Below are positions 16,586 to 26,600 of a stretch of 64,000 nt of DNA, piece by piece. Source of the stretch: Planctomycetia bacterium (lineage in GTDB: Bacteria; Planctomycetota; Planctomycetia; Pirellulales; Thermoguttaceae). The DNA lies in the NCBI GenBank assembly GCA_030539295.1, contig JAUNSJ010000006.1, positions 62,001 through 126,000 of the forward strand, written 5' to 3'. The position numbers and the translations under genes are program-made. The notes under the pieces are model-generated. The model was not told where the DNA came from, made no database searches, and worked only from the letters and a program-made list of their open reading frames with translations. Numbering within the stretch: position 1 is the stretch's first letter; each line of letters begins with the position of its first letter.

Positions 16586-17707
16586 CTATCGCACTTGCGG
16601 GCGCGCCGTCTGTTGCAATGACAATCGCATATTGTCAAAATAGAGAACCGGGGCAGGGGACGCCGGTGCAGCTGCCGGACTTGCCGGTGCCGCAGGCGTT
16701 GCCGGGGCGGTGGGGGGCGAGGACGGAGGGGCCGACGCGGGCGCGGTCGCGCCTTCGGACGGCTTCGTGGCGGCTGGGGATTCCACGCCCGGCAGGGTCG
16801 CTACTTTCGCGGGAGCAGAAGGGGAACCGGTTTCTGACGCGTCACTCCCCGTTTTGGCGACTTCCTCTGACGAGTTAGGCTCCTTCTCATTGTCGGTTCC
16901 CTTGCCAGTCTCGTTCCGCGGCAGTTCCCGTTTCACCAAAGCCTCCAATTCCTGGACATCCTTTTCATTCATGTCCCGGTACACAGCTTCCGTCTTGACC
17001 GAAGGCCGGCCTTTTCCGTAAAGATAATCGTGATTGACGCTTGGCAAATCGACTTCATCCCCGCCGACTTCCATTCCGGCCTTAAATGAGGACTTCGTTA
17101 TGGGTCCGAGTCCGAGGAACCAGCGGTCGCGTATCGAGGCCGTCTTCGTTTTTGTTCCCGACTGCCAGATTATGGCGCCACTGGCACGGTTATAGGCCCA
17201 CATCATGAGCTTGACCTGTGCCTTTTGGTCCGTCCTCTTTATAATCGAGATTTCCGGTATGGAGGAGCCGCCCCCGACCGGAATAATAGACGGAACCTTT
17301 GTCTCCGGCACGCCGTACATTAAATCGTAGCGATTCGTTCCGACCGCACCCGGGGCAATTTCCAAAATATAGTCGGCCTCATCTTTCTTTTCCTGGACCA
17401 AAACGCCATTGGCCGCCAGCTGCTGATGAAGAATACTGAATAAATAATGACTGTCGGTGCAGTTGACTCCTTCTTTATTTATATAGACGCGGCGACCGGT
17501 CAGCGGATAGAAGTCGAATTCATCGATCACATCTTCCATAGCACTGGTTATGAGTAACTGCTCCGTGGCGGTACGCGACGTATCGGACCATTTTGTCGTT
17601 CCGCACGAGAGTATCCACGGCATGGACAGACAGAGCAACACCCAAAAACAGAACAGACGGTGCTCTCTGTTCCCGTTTATAAAGTTATGTTGTCGTAAGG
17701 TCGTCAT
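16586..17707 (-). CDS. Planctomycete lipoprotein (DUF6655-like)
   Basis: This is a 373-residue probable lipoprotein. The signal peptide ends in a lipobox at C35 ('WILSCGTTK'). The next segment, 'WSDTSRTATEQLLITSAMEDVI', and the glycine-rich 'SIIPVGGGSSIPEISI' form a conserved core that I associate with DUF6655, from memory. The C-terminal third is low-complexity, first Glu/Ser-rich and then Pro/Ala-rich ('APASPAAAPASPAP'). It is probably cell-envelope anchored. No enzymatic motif is visible. It lies upstream of the PH-domain gene on the same strand with a gap of about 150 bp. Confidence 0.7.
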   Translation of the reverse strand: MTTLRQHNFINGNREHRLFCFWVLLCLSMPWILSCGTTKWSDTSRTATEQLLITSAMEDVIDEFDFYPLTGRRVYINKEGVNCTDSHYLFSILHQQLAANGVLVQEKKDEADYILEIAPGAVGTNRYDLMYGVPETKVPSIIPVGGGSSIPEISIIKRTDQKAQVKLMMWAYNRASGAIIWQSGTKTKTASIRDRWFLGLGPITKSSFKAGMEVGGDEVDLPSVNHDYLYGKGRPSVKTEAVYRDMNEKDVQELEALVKRELPRNETGKGTDNEKEPNSSEEVAKTGSDASETGSPSAPAKVATLPGVESPAATKPSEGATAPASAPPSSPPTAPATPAAPASPAAAPASPAPVLYFDNMRLSLQQTARPQVR

Positions 17708-17978
17708 AATTACTCGTTTGCCGGGGCAAGGTGTGATTTTTTTGTTTTACCTATTTTTACAATAGGCACTACTCCAGCGGAAGTATAGCGTTTTTGTTCG
17801 TACAACGAAAGAGCAATTTTCGTGATTTGCCGAAAAAACATGGCTCGGTTTTCTGACGGCAGGAGTTGCGAAAAATCTTCCCGACGCCGTGCCAGAGGAG
17901 ATTCTGTGGTACGATTAAACTTCCGGCGGCTGTTACCGCTACCCAGCAGACCTGAAACGAGAAAAAGAAAGGGTATTT

Positions 17979-18170
17979 ATGATTCGCGCAATAATAATCG
18001 GAGTCGGGATCGCGATGATCGCGATCGGCGTACAGTGCTTTTGTTTCGCGGAAATGGTGATCGAAACCGATGCGGTTAAAACGGTCCCAGTTGCCGAATT
18101 TATTCCCTACAGTCTCATCTCGACCGGCCTGGTCATCTACTTTTATGGCTATCAACTTCAAAAAACGTGA
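17979..18170 (+). CDS. Small two-helix membrane protein
   Basis: The 63-residue product has two predicted helices (about 2-24, 'IRAIIIGVGIAMIAIGVQCF', and 43-60, 'IPYSLISTGLVIYFYGY') joined by a short loop. Similar tiny proteins starting 'MIRA-IIG-G' are common in planctomycetes, but no function is known. AAAGG lies upstream of the ATG. The 270 bp before it (17708-17978) holds no other gene that I can see. Confidence 0.65.
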   Translation: MIRAIIIGVGIAMIAIGVQCFCFAEMVIETDAVKTVPVAEFIPYSLISTGLVIYFYGYQLQKT

Positions 18171-18208
18171 CAATTGCCCTTGACTTACCTTGCGTAAATT
18201 GTCAAAAT
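18168..18208 (+). promoter_or_regulatory. Promoter flanked by an inverted repeat, upstream of a lipoprotein gene
   Basis: TTGACT (-35, 18180-18185), a 17-bp spacer and CAAAAT (-10, 18203-18208) make a plausible promoter for the gene at 18381. It is bracketed by a perfect 8-bp inverted repeat, TGACAATT (18168-18175) and AATTGTCA (18197-18204), which could be an operator. The left arm overlaps the stop codon of the previous gene. The leader then holds a 7-bp hairpin, TTCCCGT/ACGGGAA. Confidence 0.5.
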
Positions 18209-18380
18209 ACCCCGTCCGCTACGGCTGAAAGTGGGTGAAAGGCGATTTTGCCGTCTTTCCGCGGCTCTTTCACGCGGCAGTGGGCGCGTCTGTCGCTTCC
18301 AAACAGGTTTTCCCGTCAGGCGAACGGGAAGAAGACCTCCCTGTTACGGAATATTCGGGATATAGAAAAGGAGTTTTGAA

Positions 18381-18926
18381 ATGAAGAAGGGATTTGTGAC
18401 GTGTATCATAATCATGGCGCTACTCGCCTCGACGGGCTGTGGCGGTAAGGGCACCCCCGGCGAAACAGGCAATTCGCCCGAGACGCCCGCAACGGACTCT
18501 TCGGCCAAGGAGTCGTCGAGCACGCCGGCTGGTGTAACAAACGAATTCTTTGCCGCTTTTTTCTCGGGGCAGGATGCAGAAGCCTTCGCGCTTTTAACGC
18601 CCCAGGCTCAGGAAGCAACGCAATCCAGCTTCTCCGCTGATGCCAGCGACACTATTCGCTGGACCGTTGGTGAAACGGAAATAAACGACACAACAGCAAC
18701 GGTTTATGTCCATGTAAACGACCTTAATGACGAGGGCAATATGGCCTCGGAAACGCTCGCTTTTACACTGCGTAATTGTGAAAAGCAGTGGCGCATTGCC
18801 GGGTTCTCCACAGAAGGACTCCTGATCAATTTTGAATCGCAGGAGATTACTTCTTCTACCCCGGACATGGCGACGGAAGAAGAGATTAAAGTTGGACAGC
18901 TGCCCGATGCCCCGGTCTTGAAATAG
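18381..18926 (+). CDS. Lipoprotein with NTF2-like/DUF4878-type domain
   Basis: This is a 181-residue lipoprotein. The signal peptide has a lipobox ending at C20 ('LLASTGCGG'). A Ser/Thr/Pro-rich linker follows. The domain from about residue 52 ('VTNEFFAAFFSGQDAEAFALLTPQAQE') has the helix-then-curved-sheet pattern of NTF2-like or DUF4878 lipoproteins, with 'CEKQWRIAGF' as a typical late strand. A strong AAGGAG site precedes the ATG. The role is unknown; such proteins often act as envelope accessory or ligand-binding units. Confidence 0.65.
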   Translation: MKKGFVTCIIIMALLASTGCGGKGTPGETGNSPETPATDSSAKESSSTPAGVTNEFFAAFFSGQDAEAFALLTPQAQEATQSSFSADASDTIRWTVGETEINDTTATVYVHVNDLNDEGNMASETLAFTLRNCEKQWRIAGFSTEGLLINFESQEITSSTPDMATEEEIKVGQLPDAPVLK

Positions 18927-19035
18927 CACCTATACCGTCCCCCTCGTGCTTTGGCCAGGTCGCTTTGGAATCGCCCCCGATTGCGGAGTTACCAAGCGAT
19001 TATGTGGCCTTTGGGGGGACTGACGGTAGTAGAAC

Positions 19036-22000
19036 ATGGAAGCGAAGAATATGTTACGGTCAGGAGGACTGATAACGTTTCTCTTTCTTTGTGCGGCAGT
19101 AGTCTATGGCCAGGGATGGCAGATGTATGCCGAACAGATTAAGGAAGAAGCGGCGAATCGACGCAAGAACGAGGTTGTTGCCAGCGAGCAGGCGGCCCCG
19201 GTCGCTCCTGCTCCGCGGCCTGAGCCTCGCAAACCTGCCCAGTCTTCGTCCGCAGGCCTTCTTTCCATGCCGGAACTCGATATCGTGCCGCCGGAAAGCG
19301 AAGACACCGTCGAACCGGGGACTGCACGCCCGGAAACCTCTGTCCGCGCTCCTTCTCTGCCCAGCTTTCGCGATGTTCCAGAGATGAAACGCGACGCTAC
19401 TCTCCGCCGTGTCTCCTACGCACCGTCCGGAGCCGTCTGGATTGTCGGGGACCGCGGCACGATCGTCGCCAGTTCCGACGACGGCTCAACCTGGTCGTTA
19501 ATCAGAAGTCCCGTGAGCTGCGACCTTTACGACATATGTTTTCGCGATGAGCGTTGTGGCATAATTGTCGGGGGTGAACTTCTTCCGACCGGTGACGGTC
19601 GCGGCGTCATCTTGCGCACGGAGGACGGAGGCGCCAGTTGGCAGGAAGTCGCGACGAGTGCCTTCCCGTATCTGCGACGTATTTCTCTTACGCCGGACGG
19701 AACGTTGCTCGTTTGCGGGGATTCCTCCGAACTCTACCCGGCAGGGCTGTTCGTCAGTCGTGATTCTGGATTAACCTGGACTCCCGACCGGAGTAACCGT
19801 CATGAAGGATGGTCGCAACTGGCCTACGATCACGCGGCGCGAACCGGATTTGGTATTGGTTCGGAAGGGACCTTGCAAGTCACGAATAAGGGGCAGTGCG
19901 TTTCGCGCCATCCTGCGGCGGACCAAACGCGTCTGCATGCCTTGACCGGCGACGGTGCAGGGCACTATTACGTGGTAGGCGACCATGGCTTGATTCTGAC
20001 GACAAGCGACGCGGCCGTCTCTTGGCAGTCGCTGGCTGCGGCTCTGCCCACTGCGGTCGCTCAACTGTTCGACTTTAAGACGGCGGCCACGCGCGGACCC
20101 GTACTCTGGGTGGCCGGCACGCCCGGGTCTGTAATTTTCAAGAGCGGTGACCACGGCTTGACCTGGCAGCCGGTGCCCACCGGTGTAGGCGTTACCCTGT
20201 GCGACCTCCAGTTCCGGGACGATTCCAACGGCTTGGCCACAGGAGAATTAGGCACAATACTCAAGACAAACGACGGCGGAAATTCCTGGCAGGTGATCCG
20301 GAAAGGGGGTGACCGCCTGGCCCTGCTCGGTATGTTCGGGCAGAGTGCGGATATTCCTTGGGAATTGTTCGTGCACTCCTGTGCCGAAGAAGGTTATCTT
20401 GGCGGTGTTGCTCTGCTGGCCCGTGAGGAAGTCAAAGAAAAGACGAACGACGCTGTGGCGCTTTGTGCCCGACTGCAGGAGGCGGTAGTCGATGCTGGTG
20501 CCTCGACCCTGGATATTGCCTCCTCTTTTCGGCTCGACCCCGACGAACTGAACCAGGGACTTGACGGCCTGCTTGCACGCTTCGACCGGGAAAACGACCG
20601 CAAAGGCCTGGACGCCTTTCGCGACTCACTCGTACGATTGTTGCGCACACGTCGTCCTTCGGTCGTTGTGATTCAGGCAGCAACAAAATCTCCTGTCGCC
20701 GCGCTCATCTCTCGCGAGATGCCCGGTGCAGTTATGGCCGCGGCCGACCCGCTCTCCTGTCCTGAACAATTGCAAGATGGGTTCCTTGCTCCGTGGTCCG
20801 TGGAAAAAGTCTGCACGCTGACCTCGTCCGAAACGCCGAACGACTCGCAAATCCTCTTCGAGTCGGGAATCTTTTGCCCGGCTCTGGGACGCAGTACAGG
20901 TGAAATATCCCGCGAGGTGCGTGCTCTGTTCTCTCCGGTGCCACAGGTTCCGCAAAAAACCTCGCTCTCTGTTCTATATGAACGACAGACGGCGGCGGCT
21001 ACGGGGACGCCCACCGCCACCACGGCGCAAGGCTTGCCGCAGGGTCTTTTCTCCGCGGTCACTCCCCCTCTGGTTGGTGAAGCGAGACGGGCAAGGAGTC
21101 CCGGACTGGCCACCCGTCGCGACGAGCTGGTCCGCCGCGCCTCGGAAATGCGTCAGAAAGATGGCATTGCGGAACGCACGATTCGAAATCAGGATGGCGG
21201 TAGGTCAAGTGAAGTTCTTATGCCGCAAATGAACGCTATGATTCAGGGCGTAGATGCGGAAGCGGCGCTCCATTTCCTGCTCCAGACCGGGCGTGCCTTT
21301 CGCGACAGCGGCAACTGGTCCGCTGCGGAAGTGGTTTATTCCCTGGCCGTGCGGACGTTCCCGCAGCACTTGATGACTCGCGAGGCCCTGCTGTGGCTCG
21401 TGCCTTGGTATGCGGGAAGTGAACCGGCACGCCGCGCCGACATGTTCCGACGTGACAGTATCCGCGAAGCGGTCACCAGCTCGCCCAACTCTCTTATGCT
21501 CAACGCCGATAATGTGAAAGCGGAGTCACGCCTTGGTAATGTGGATGAACTGGGCAAACTGATTCGTGAATTCCATCCGGATTTGTACATGCGACCGGAA
21601 ATTCGATTTCCGCTGGCCGCCGCGGCACGACAGCGGGGCTGGACACGCGACGCGGTTGCCTATTATATGAATCGCAGCATGATTTCCGGTGACGACCTCT
21701 GGGGACTACGCGCGGGCGCTGAATTCTGGCTCGCCACTCCGAATAAAGACGCTCTTCCGGAGCAGCAACAGGTATGTCCCATTTCCGTCTTGAACTGTCG
21801 CGCCATAGCGCAGCGCCCAACGCTCGATGGTGTGCTGGAACCCGAATTCTGGGGCAACGCACAAACGGTATCCCTTTCGACGCCGCGTCCTGTCCTGCCC
21901 GACGTTAATAATCCGGAAGAGGCATGGAACACAAGTCGTGAAAATGGAAAGTACGCCAATAATTTTGGCAGTACAATATCTCTGCTTTACGACAAGGAAT

Positions 22001-22425
22001 ATTTGTATCTTGCTCTGGTCTGTGAAAAGAAAGACGGGGTCGATTATACGGCGGTCGAGACGCCGCGGGTTAGAGATGACGTGCCTGCTGATGCCGACCG
22101 TATTGAGATTCAGCTGGACGCCGATCGTGACTACACAACGTTCTATCAGTTCGTTTTCGACTGTCACGGCAGGGCAAGTGAATCGCTCTGGAACGATCGA
22201 TCCTGGAATCCACGCTTGTTCGTTGCGCATAAGGAAGACGAACAGACGTGGACCATTGAGGCGGCCATTCCGTGGCACGAACTGGCGGACCACGCTCCAA
22301 CCAGGAGCGATGTCTGGGCTGTTAGTGTCCGGCGTATTATTCCGAGAATCGGAATTGAATGTTGGAACTCCGAATTTACCCGACACGGAAATGACGGGTT
22401 CGGGTTCCTGACCTTTGGTTTTTAG
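19036..22425 (+). CDS. Secreted beta-propeller protein with CBM9-like C-terminal domain
   Basis: This 1129-residue exported protein combines several modules. After a signal peptide and a Pro/Ala/Glu-rich linker, residues from about 120 to 430 carry a YCF48/BNR-type propeller, with repeats such as 'VWIVGDRGTIVASSDDGSTW', 'ILRTEDGGASW' and 'ILKTNDGGNSW'. An alpha/beta region and a helical, TPR-like region ('DSGNWSAAEVVYSLAVRTFP') follow. The last 210 residues resemble a CBM9-like sugar-binding domain ('PTLDGVLEPEFWGNAQ', 'LLYDKEYLYLALVCE', 'WTIEAAIPWHEL'). It could be a scaffold for glycan or envelope binding. The start at 19036 is uncertain; an ATG at 19051 is equally possible. It is followed by a DUF1207 gene whose start lies 16 bp after this stop. 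Confidence 0.75.
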   Translation: MEAKNMLRSGGLITFLFLCAAVVYGQGWQMYAEQIKEEAANRRKNEVVASEQAAPVAPAPRPEPRKPAQSSSAGLLSMPELDIVPPESEDTVEPGTARPETSVRAPSLPSFRDVPEMKRDATLRRVSYAPSGAVWIVGDRGTIVASSDDGSTWSLIRSPVSCDLYDICFRDERCGIIVGGELLPTGDGRGVILRTEDGGASWQEVATSAFPYLRRISLTPDGTLLVCGDSSELYPAGLFVSRDSGLTWTPDRSNRHEGWSQLAYDHAARTGFGIGSEGTLQVTNKGQCVSRHPAADQTRLHALTGDGAGHYYVVGDHGLILTTSDAAVSWQSLAAALPTAVAQLFDFKTAATRGPVLWVAGTPGSVIFKSGDHGLTWQPVPTGVGVTLCDLQFRDDSNGLATGELGTILKTNDGGNSWQVIRKGGDRLALLGMFGQSADIPWELFVHSCAEEGYLGGVALLAREEVKEKTNDAVALCARLQEAVVDAGASTLDIASSFRLDPDELNQGLDGLLARFDRENDRKGLDAFRDSLVRLLRTRRPSVVVIQAATKSPVAALISREMPGAVMAAADPLSCPEQLQDGFLAPWSVEKVCTLTSSETPNDSQILFESGIFCPALGRSTGEISREVRALFSPVPQVPQKTSLSVLYERQTAAATGTPTATTAQGLPQGLFSAVTPPLVGEARRARSPGLATRRDELVRRASEMRQKDGIAERTIRNQDGGRSSEVLMPQMNAMIQGVDAEAALHFLLQTGRAFRDSGNWSAAEVVYSLAVRTFPQHLMTREALLWLVPWYAGSEPARRADMFRRDSIREAVTSSPNSLMLNADNVKAESRLGNVDELGKLIREFHPDLYMRPEIRFPLAAAARQRGWTRDAVAYYMNRSMISGDDLWGLRAGAEFWLATPNKDALPEQQQVCPISVLNCRAIAQRPTLDGVLEPEFWGNAQTVSLSTPRPVLPDVNNPEEAWNTSRENGKYANNFGSTISLLYDKEYLYLALVCEKKDGVDYTAVETPRVRDDVPADADRIEIQLDADRDYTTFYQFVFDCHGRASESLWNDRSWNPRLFVAHKEDEQTWTIEAAIPWHELADHAPTRSDVWAVSVRRIIPRIGIECWNSEFTRHGNDGFGFLTFGF

Positions 22426-22441
22426 CATAAACGGTGAAATC

Positions 22442-23491
22442 ATGAAAGAGTTGTGGAAACTGAACTGGGGGGTTGTCTGGCTCCTTTCGTGGTCGATTCT
22501 GTCGGCTGCGGAAACGGCGGAGATGGAGTACTCCCCGACGGAATCCGTTTCAACGGCGTTCGACGTGGACTGCTCCCAGCCAAGTAAAAAGAACGACCTG
22601 TTTGGGCTAACCGAAGCCCTCCTGCGCGGTCAGAGTGCCTGGTATCCGCAAGAGGAAGCGGAGCCTGGCCTGGAATATCCCCGGTTTACCGATGAGTATC
22701 CGGAGTGGGAGGAGCACGACGTACGCTCTTGGTCCTGGCAGGTTTTGCCCACCGGATTAATCTATCCCTCGTATCTGGCCGGTCGCAAGGAGCCGCGGTT
22801 GGGCTGCGAGATAACCGATGAGCATGACTATGGCTGGCTTTGGGACATAACTCTGGGCGGCAGGGCACCCATTCTCCGCTACGGAACCAAAGGTGCCGTT
22901 AATCCGGAAGGCTGGCAAATCGACCTCGAAGGCGCTGCCTTGCTTCGACTCGATTTCGAACGCGGCCGCGACCTGGCCGGGACCGATTATCGCGCCGGGG
23001 TCCCCCTTTCCTACGGCGCCGGGAATTGGCAATACAAATTCGCGTATTATCATGTCAGTTCTCACCTTGGCGATAACTACATCCTCGAAAATTTCCGTAT
23101 GCCTCGCGTTCAGTATGTGCGGGATGAACTCGTACTTGGCGCTTCGTGGCGACCCTGGAGTTTTCTCCGTCTCTTCGCCGAACTCGGCTGGGCCTTTAAT
23201 ACAGGCGCAACAACCGATCCCTGGGAAGTTCAGTTCGGAGCCGAATTCAGTCAGCAGTACGAAAAAGGGCAAAGTCAAAAGGGATCGCCTTTCCTTGCCG
23301 TTGATACACACCTCTTTGAAGAACTCGACTTCGGCGGATACTTCAATGCCCAAGCCGGCTGGCAATGGCGAGGAGCCACAAATAACTTACTGCGACTCGG
23401 CGTCGAATTCTTTACCGGATGCGACGACCAGTTCCAATTCCATTATACTTACTCTCGCAAAGTGGGTTTTGGTTTGTGGTATGACTTTTAG
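22442..23491 (+). CDS. DUF1207 outer-membrane beta-barrel protein
   Basis: This 349-residue exported protein matches the DUF1207 pattern seen in planctomycetes: 'WSWQVLPTGLIYPSYLAG', then 'LGGRAPILRYG' and 'GWQIDLEGAALLRLDFE'. Alternating amphipathic beta strands end in an aromatic C-terminus ('VGFGLWYDF'), as in outer-membrane barrels. The start at 22442 is chosen for its GGTGA site 6 nt upstream, rather than the longer in-frame start at 22415. Together with the preceding propeller protein it probably forms a two-gene envelope unit. Function is unknown. Confidence 0.78.
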   Translation: MKELWKLNWGVVWLLSWSILSAAETAEMEYSPTESVSTAFDVDCSQPSKKNDLFGLTEALLRGQSAWYPQEEAEPGLEYPRFTDEYPEWEEHDVRSWSWQVLPTGLIYPSYLAGRKEPRLGCEITDEHDYGWLWDITLGGRAPILRYGTKGAVNPEGWQIDLEGAALLRLDFERGRDLAGTDYRAGVPLSYGAGNWQYKFAYYHVSSHLGDNYILENFRMPRVQYVRDELVLGASWRPWSFLRLFAELGWAFNTGATTDPWEVQFGAEFSQQYEKGQSQKGSPFLAVDTHLFEELDFGGYFNAQAGWQWRGATNNLLRLGVEFFTGCDDQFQFHYTYSRKVGFGLWYDF

Positions 23492-23693
23492 AAAATAACC
23501 TAAATTATACATTTTACCCAAACAAAATAATAGGAAAAGTTTCCGTATTATTTTTAAGATACAGGCCGGTTGTGACGATAATAACGATTAGGGAAGCTTT
23601 GCGGACTTCCCGCTCCCGTTGAGAAGCGAAATAAGGCCCGGAAGACGCCGGTTCGCACCAGTCAGCGAAGGTTTGATTACAAGGATATTTACC

Positions 23694-26600
23694 ATGAGTA
23701 TTACAAAGAGTCGTTATTTTTCCCACGTATTCCAGTTACTGTTCGGTTCTCTCCTGACCGGAGCGTTCCTGTTTCAGGGGACAGGCTACATAACCGAAGC
23801 GTTCGGACAGACGACGGAGAACAACGTCAATGTGGAGATTTCGGACACGGGCGCAACGGACGTCAGTGCCACGACGTACTATACTGGCCTGACGGGTCCC
23901 GGTGGCAGTTCAACCGCCGCCACGACCGGCACGATCTCGATCACGGACGGGGCCACAGCCGTGGTTGGTATACTGGATACGACGGTCAAGACGCTCAACG
24001 ATATTGACCCGGTTCGCTTGACTGTAACAAGCACCGGAAGTGGGTCAGGACTGGTGACCATAGGGACCGAGGACAGCACTGCGGCCAAGACGATTCTCGT
24101 CGTCGCAGGCGACAGTAATAGTGCTTCGAGTCTGATTATGGGTAACATCTCCGACGCGACGAATGGAACGAATCTGACGATTTGGGACGGCGGCATGCTG
24201 CAAATCGGTCTGGACGCGGAATCAGAAGACGTGGGAAATGGGCTGGGTACCGTCACAATAGCTAACGGCTCGCAACTCTTCAACGCTGGTAACCATACTG
24301 CGACGGTGGACTATGGTCTGCTGGTCAGTGCCAATGGAACCTTGCAGATCGGAAACAGTGCCGACGACCTTTCGTCCGGGGCGCTCCTAACCGGCGACGG
24401 ATTAACGACCAACAACGGAACAATAACGATTTACAATAATACAGGCGACGACAACAAGGCCTATTTCGGTATCTACGCGGATAAGTCGGGTGCCAAGCTG
24501 GACGCGACCGGAACCGTTCATCTCTTTAGCGGAACGCACGCCACAAGCAGTGTGGAAGATGGCGGAGTCACCGTAAACGGGGCCATCGGAACCGTAACGA
24601 CTCCGGATAATTTGATTCTCAGTAACTCCCTGTATATCGCCGCTACCGGAACGGTCTCCGTTAAAGACCTCACTCTGGAACAGACCGCTTCGACCGTTTC
24701 CAATGCGGGCTATCTAAAGGTTACCGGCGACATAACCACCGGCGCTGCTACGACCGAGTTCACCAATACGGGTCGCGCTATTATTGAGACCCTGGACCTT
24801 GCAAGTGGCGTCTCCTATGTTAATAACACAACCAAAGACAGTACAACGCTTTACAGCTCACTGGTCAATCTGACCGTGAGCGGCGGCAGTTTTGAGAACA
24901 AGCTGGGTACCGCGACCATTGGCACGCTGAACCTCTCCGCCGGAACCGCGACAACGTCCGGGGGCGCAACGGCCATAACCACGGCCAATCTGACCGGGGG
25001 TACCTTGAGCATGTCCGCCGGCACAACAACGGTCGCAACGGCCACACAATCAGACGGTGCTATTTCTCTGGCGACCGGGGGGACCATGACCCTCACGAAC
25101 TGGACGCTTTCCGGTGGTAGCGCGAGCGTCGCGGCCGGGACCCTGACCACTTCCGGTACGCTCGATATGACCGGCGGGACTCTGACCACCAGTGGCGGGG
25201 CAACTACGTTAAACAACGTAAACCTGTCGTCCGGTAGTATAGCGACCTCGGCCGGGACAACCAAGATTACCAACTTAATGCAGTCGGGCGGAACCATAAC
25301 CAGTACAGGCGGCACGACCTCGCTTTCCGGTATGTCAACAGCCGGTTCCGTTGACGTCTCCGCCGGAACCGTCTCACTCGTCGACTTCGCCGCCGATTCG
25401 CTTGACCCGGCTACGGCCTGGCTCAATATTACCGCCGATGGTATCGTTAAGGTCACAGGCGATTACGACGCGCTCGATGGTTCGGTTAATATTAACGCCT
25501 CGGATACCGATATAGCCGCGTTTGATCTCGTCGAAGGGGGCGACCTCGGTATCGATTTCGCCGATAATACGAATCCGATCCTTAATCTGACCCAAGGTCA
25601 GGTCAACTTCCAGGAAGACAGTACCATCAGTGCCTTTAACGCCGGTTCGCTTAGCGGTGGGACTTATACGCGTACTTTGGTCGCTAAGAATGGTGAGAAT
25701 GCCGAGGATATGGTGATTCATTTCAATAGTGACCTCGGGCAGGACAGTGCCTTCTTTAAGATGGCCTACGACGAAACGGACACCGCGGCCAATATAAGCC
25801 TGACCGTTGCCGATTTCGCCGACTTCGCTTTGAGCGACAACCAGCGGGCAGTGGCCGCGAATCTGGATAATCTCCGAACCGGTGATAATATAACAGAACC
25901 GCTTCGCGACCTCATTGAAGACGAAATTATGTATACGGCGGCGACCGCCGGTGACGTTCGCGACGCCATGCAAAAACTGGCCGCTACCGGAAAGGCGAAC
26001 AGTTTTATGCTGGCTATGGACTCCTGCTGGAATTTTGCGTTCAATCAACTGGATTACGCCAAGCATAAAACACGAACGCAAGCCAGCTCCCCTGACTATT
26101 CTCAATATCGCTATTATCGCGGTCAGGCCGTCGATGAGTATTATACCGACGAGTACAGCGACGAAAGCTCTTGGAGCGACATGACTCTGGGCAGTGTCTT
26201 TGCCGGAAACGGACGGACGCCGCACAACGCCTGGGCAACGTTCTACTCCACCGCGCTAAAGGGCCTCGACGACGATAACAGCGATCCTTACAATATAACG
26301 CGGACAGGCGGGGCCTTCGGTTACGATGCCGACTATTCCAACGGCGCTCGCGGCGGACTCATGTTCAGCTATTCACAGCCGTTCCTCCGTTCTGATAATC
26401 ATCACATAGACGCGTCGAACTTCCAGCTCGCCCTCTATTGCGAAAAAGATTATTGCAACGACCTGAATTTAAAAGTTTTTGTTGCCGGTGGTACCCAGGA
26501 GTACACCAGTAAGCGGTCGATTACCCTGGGCCAGTACAGCGATTATTTCCGTACGACCTATAACGGGAACAGTCTGTCCGCCGCGGCGCGACTTTCGAAG

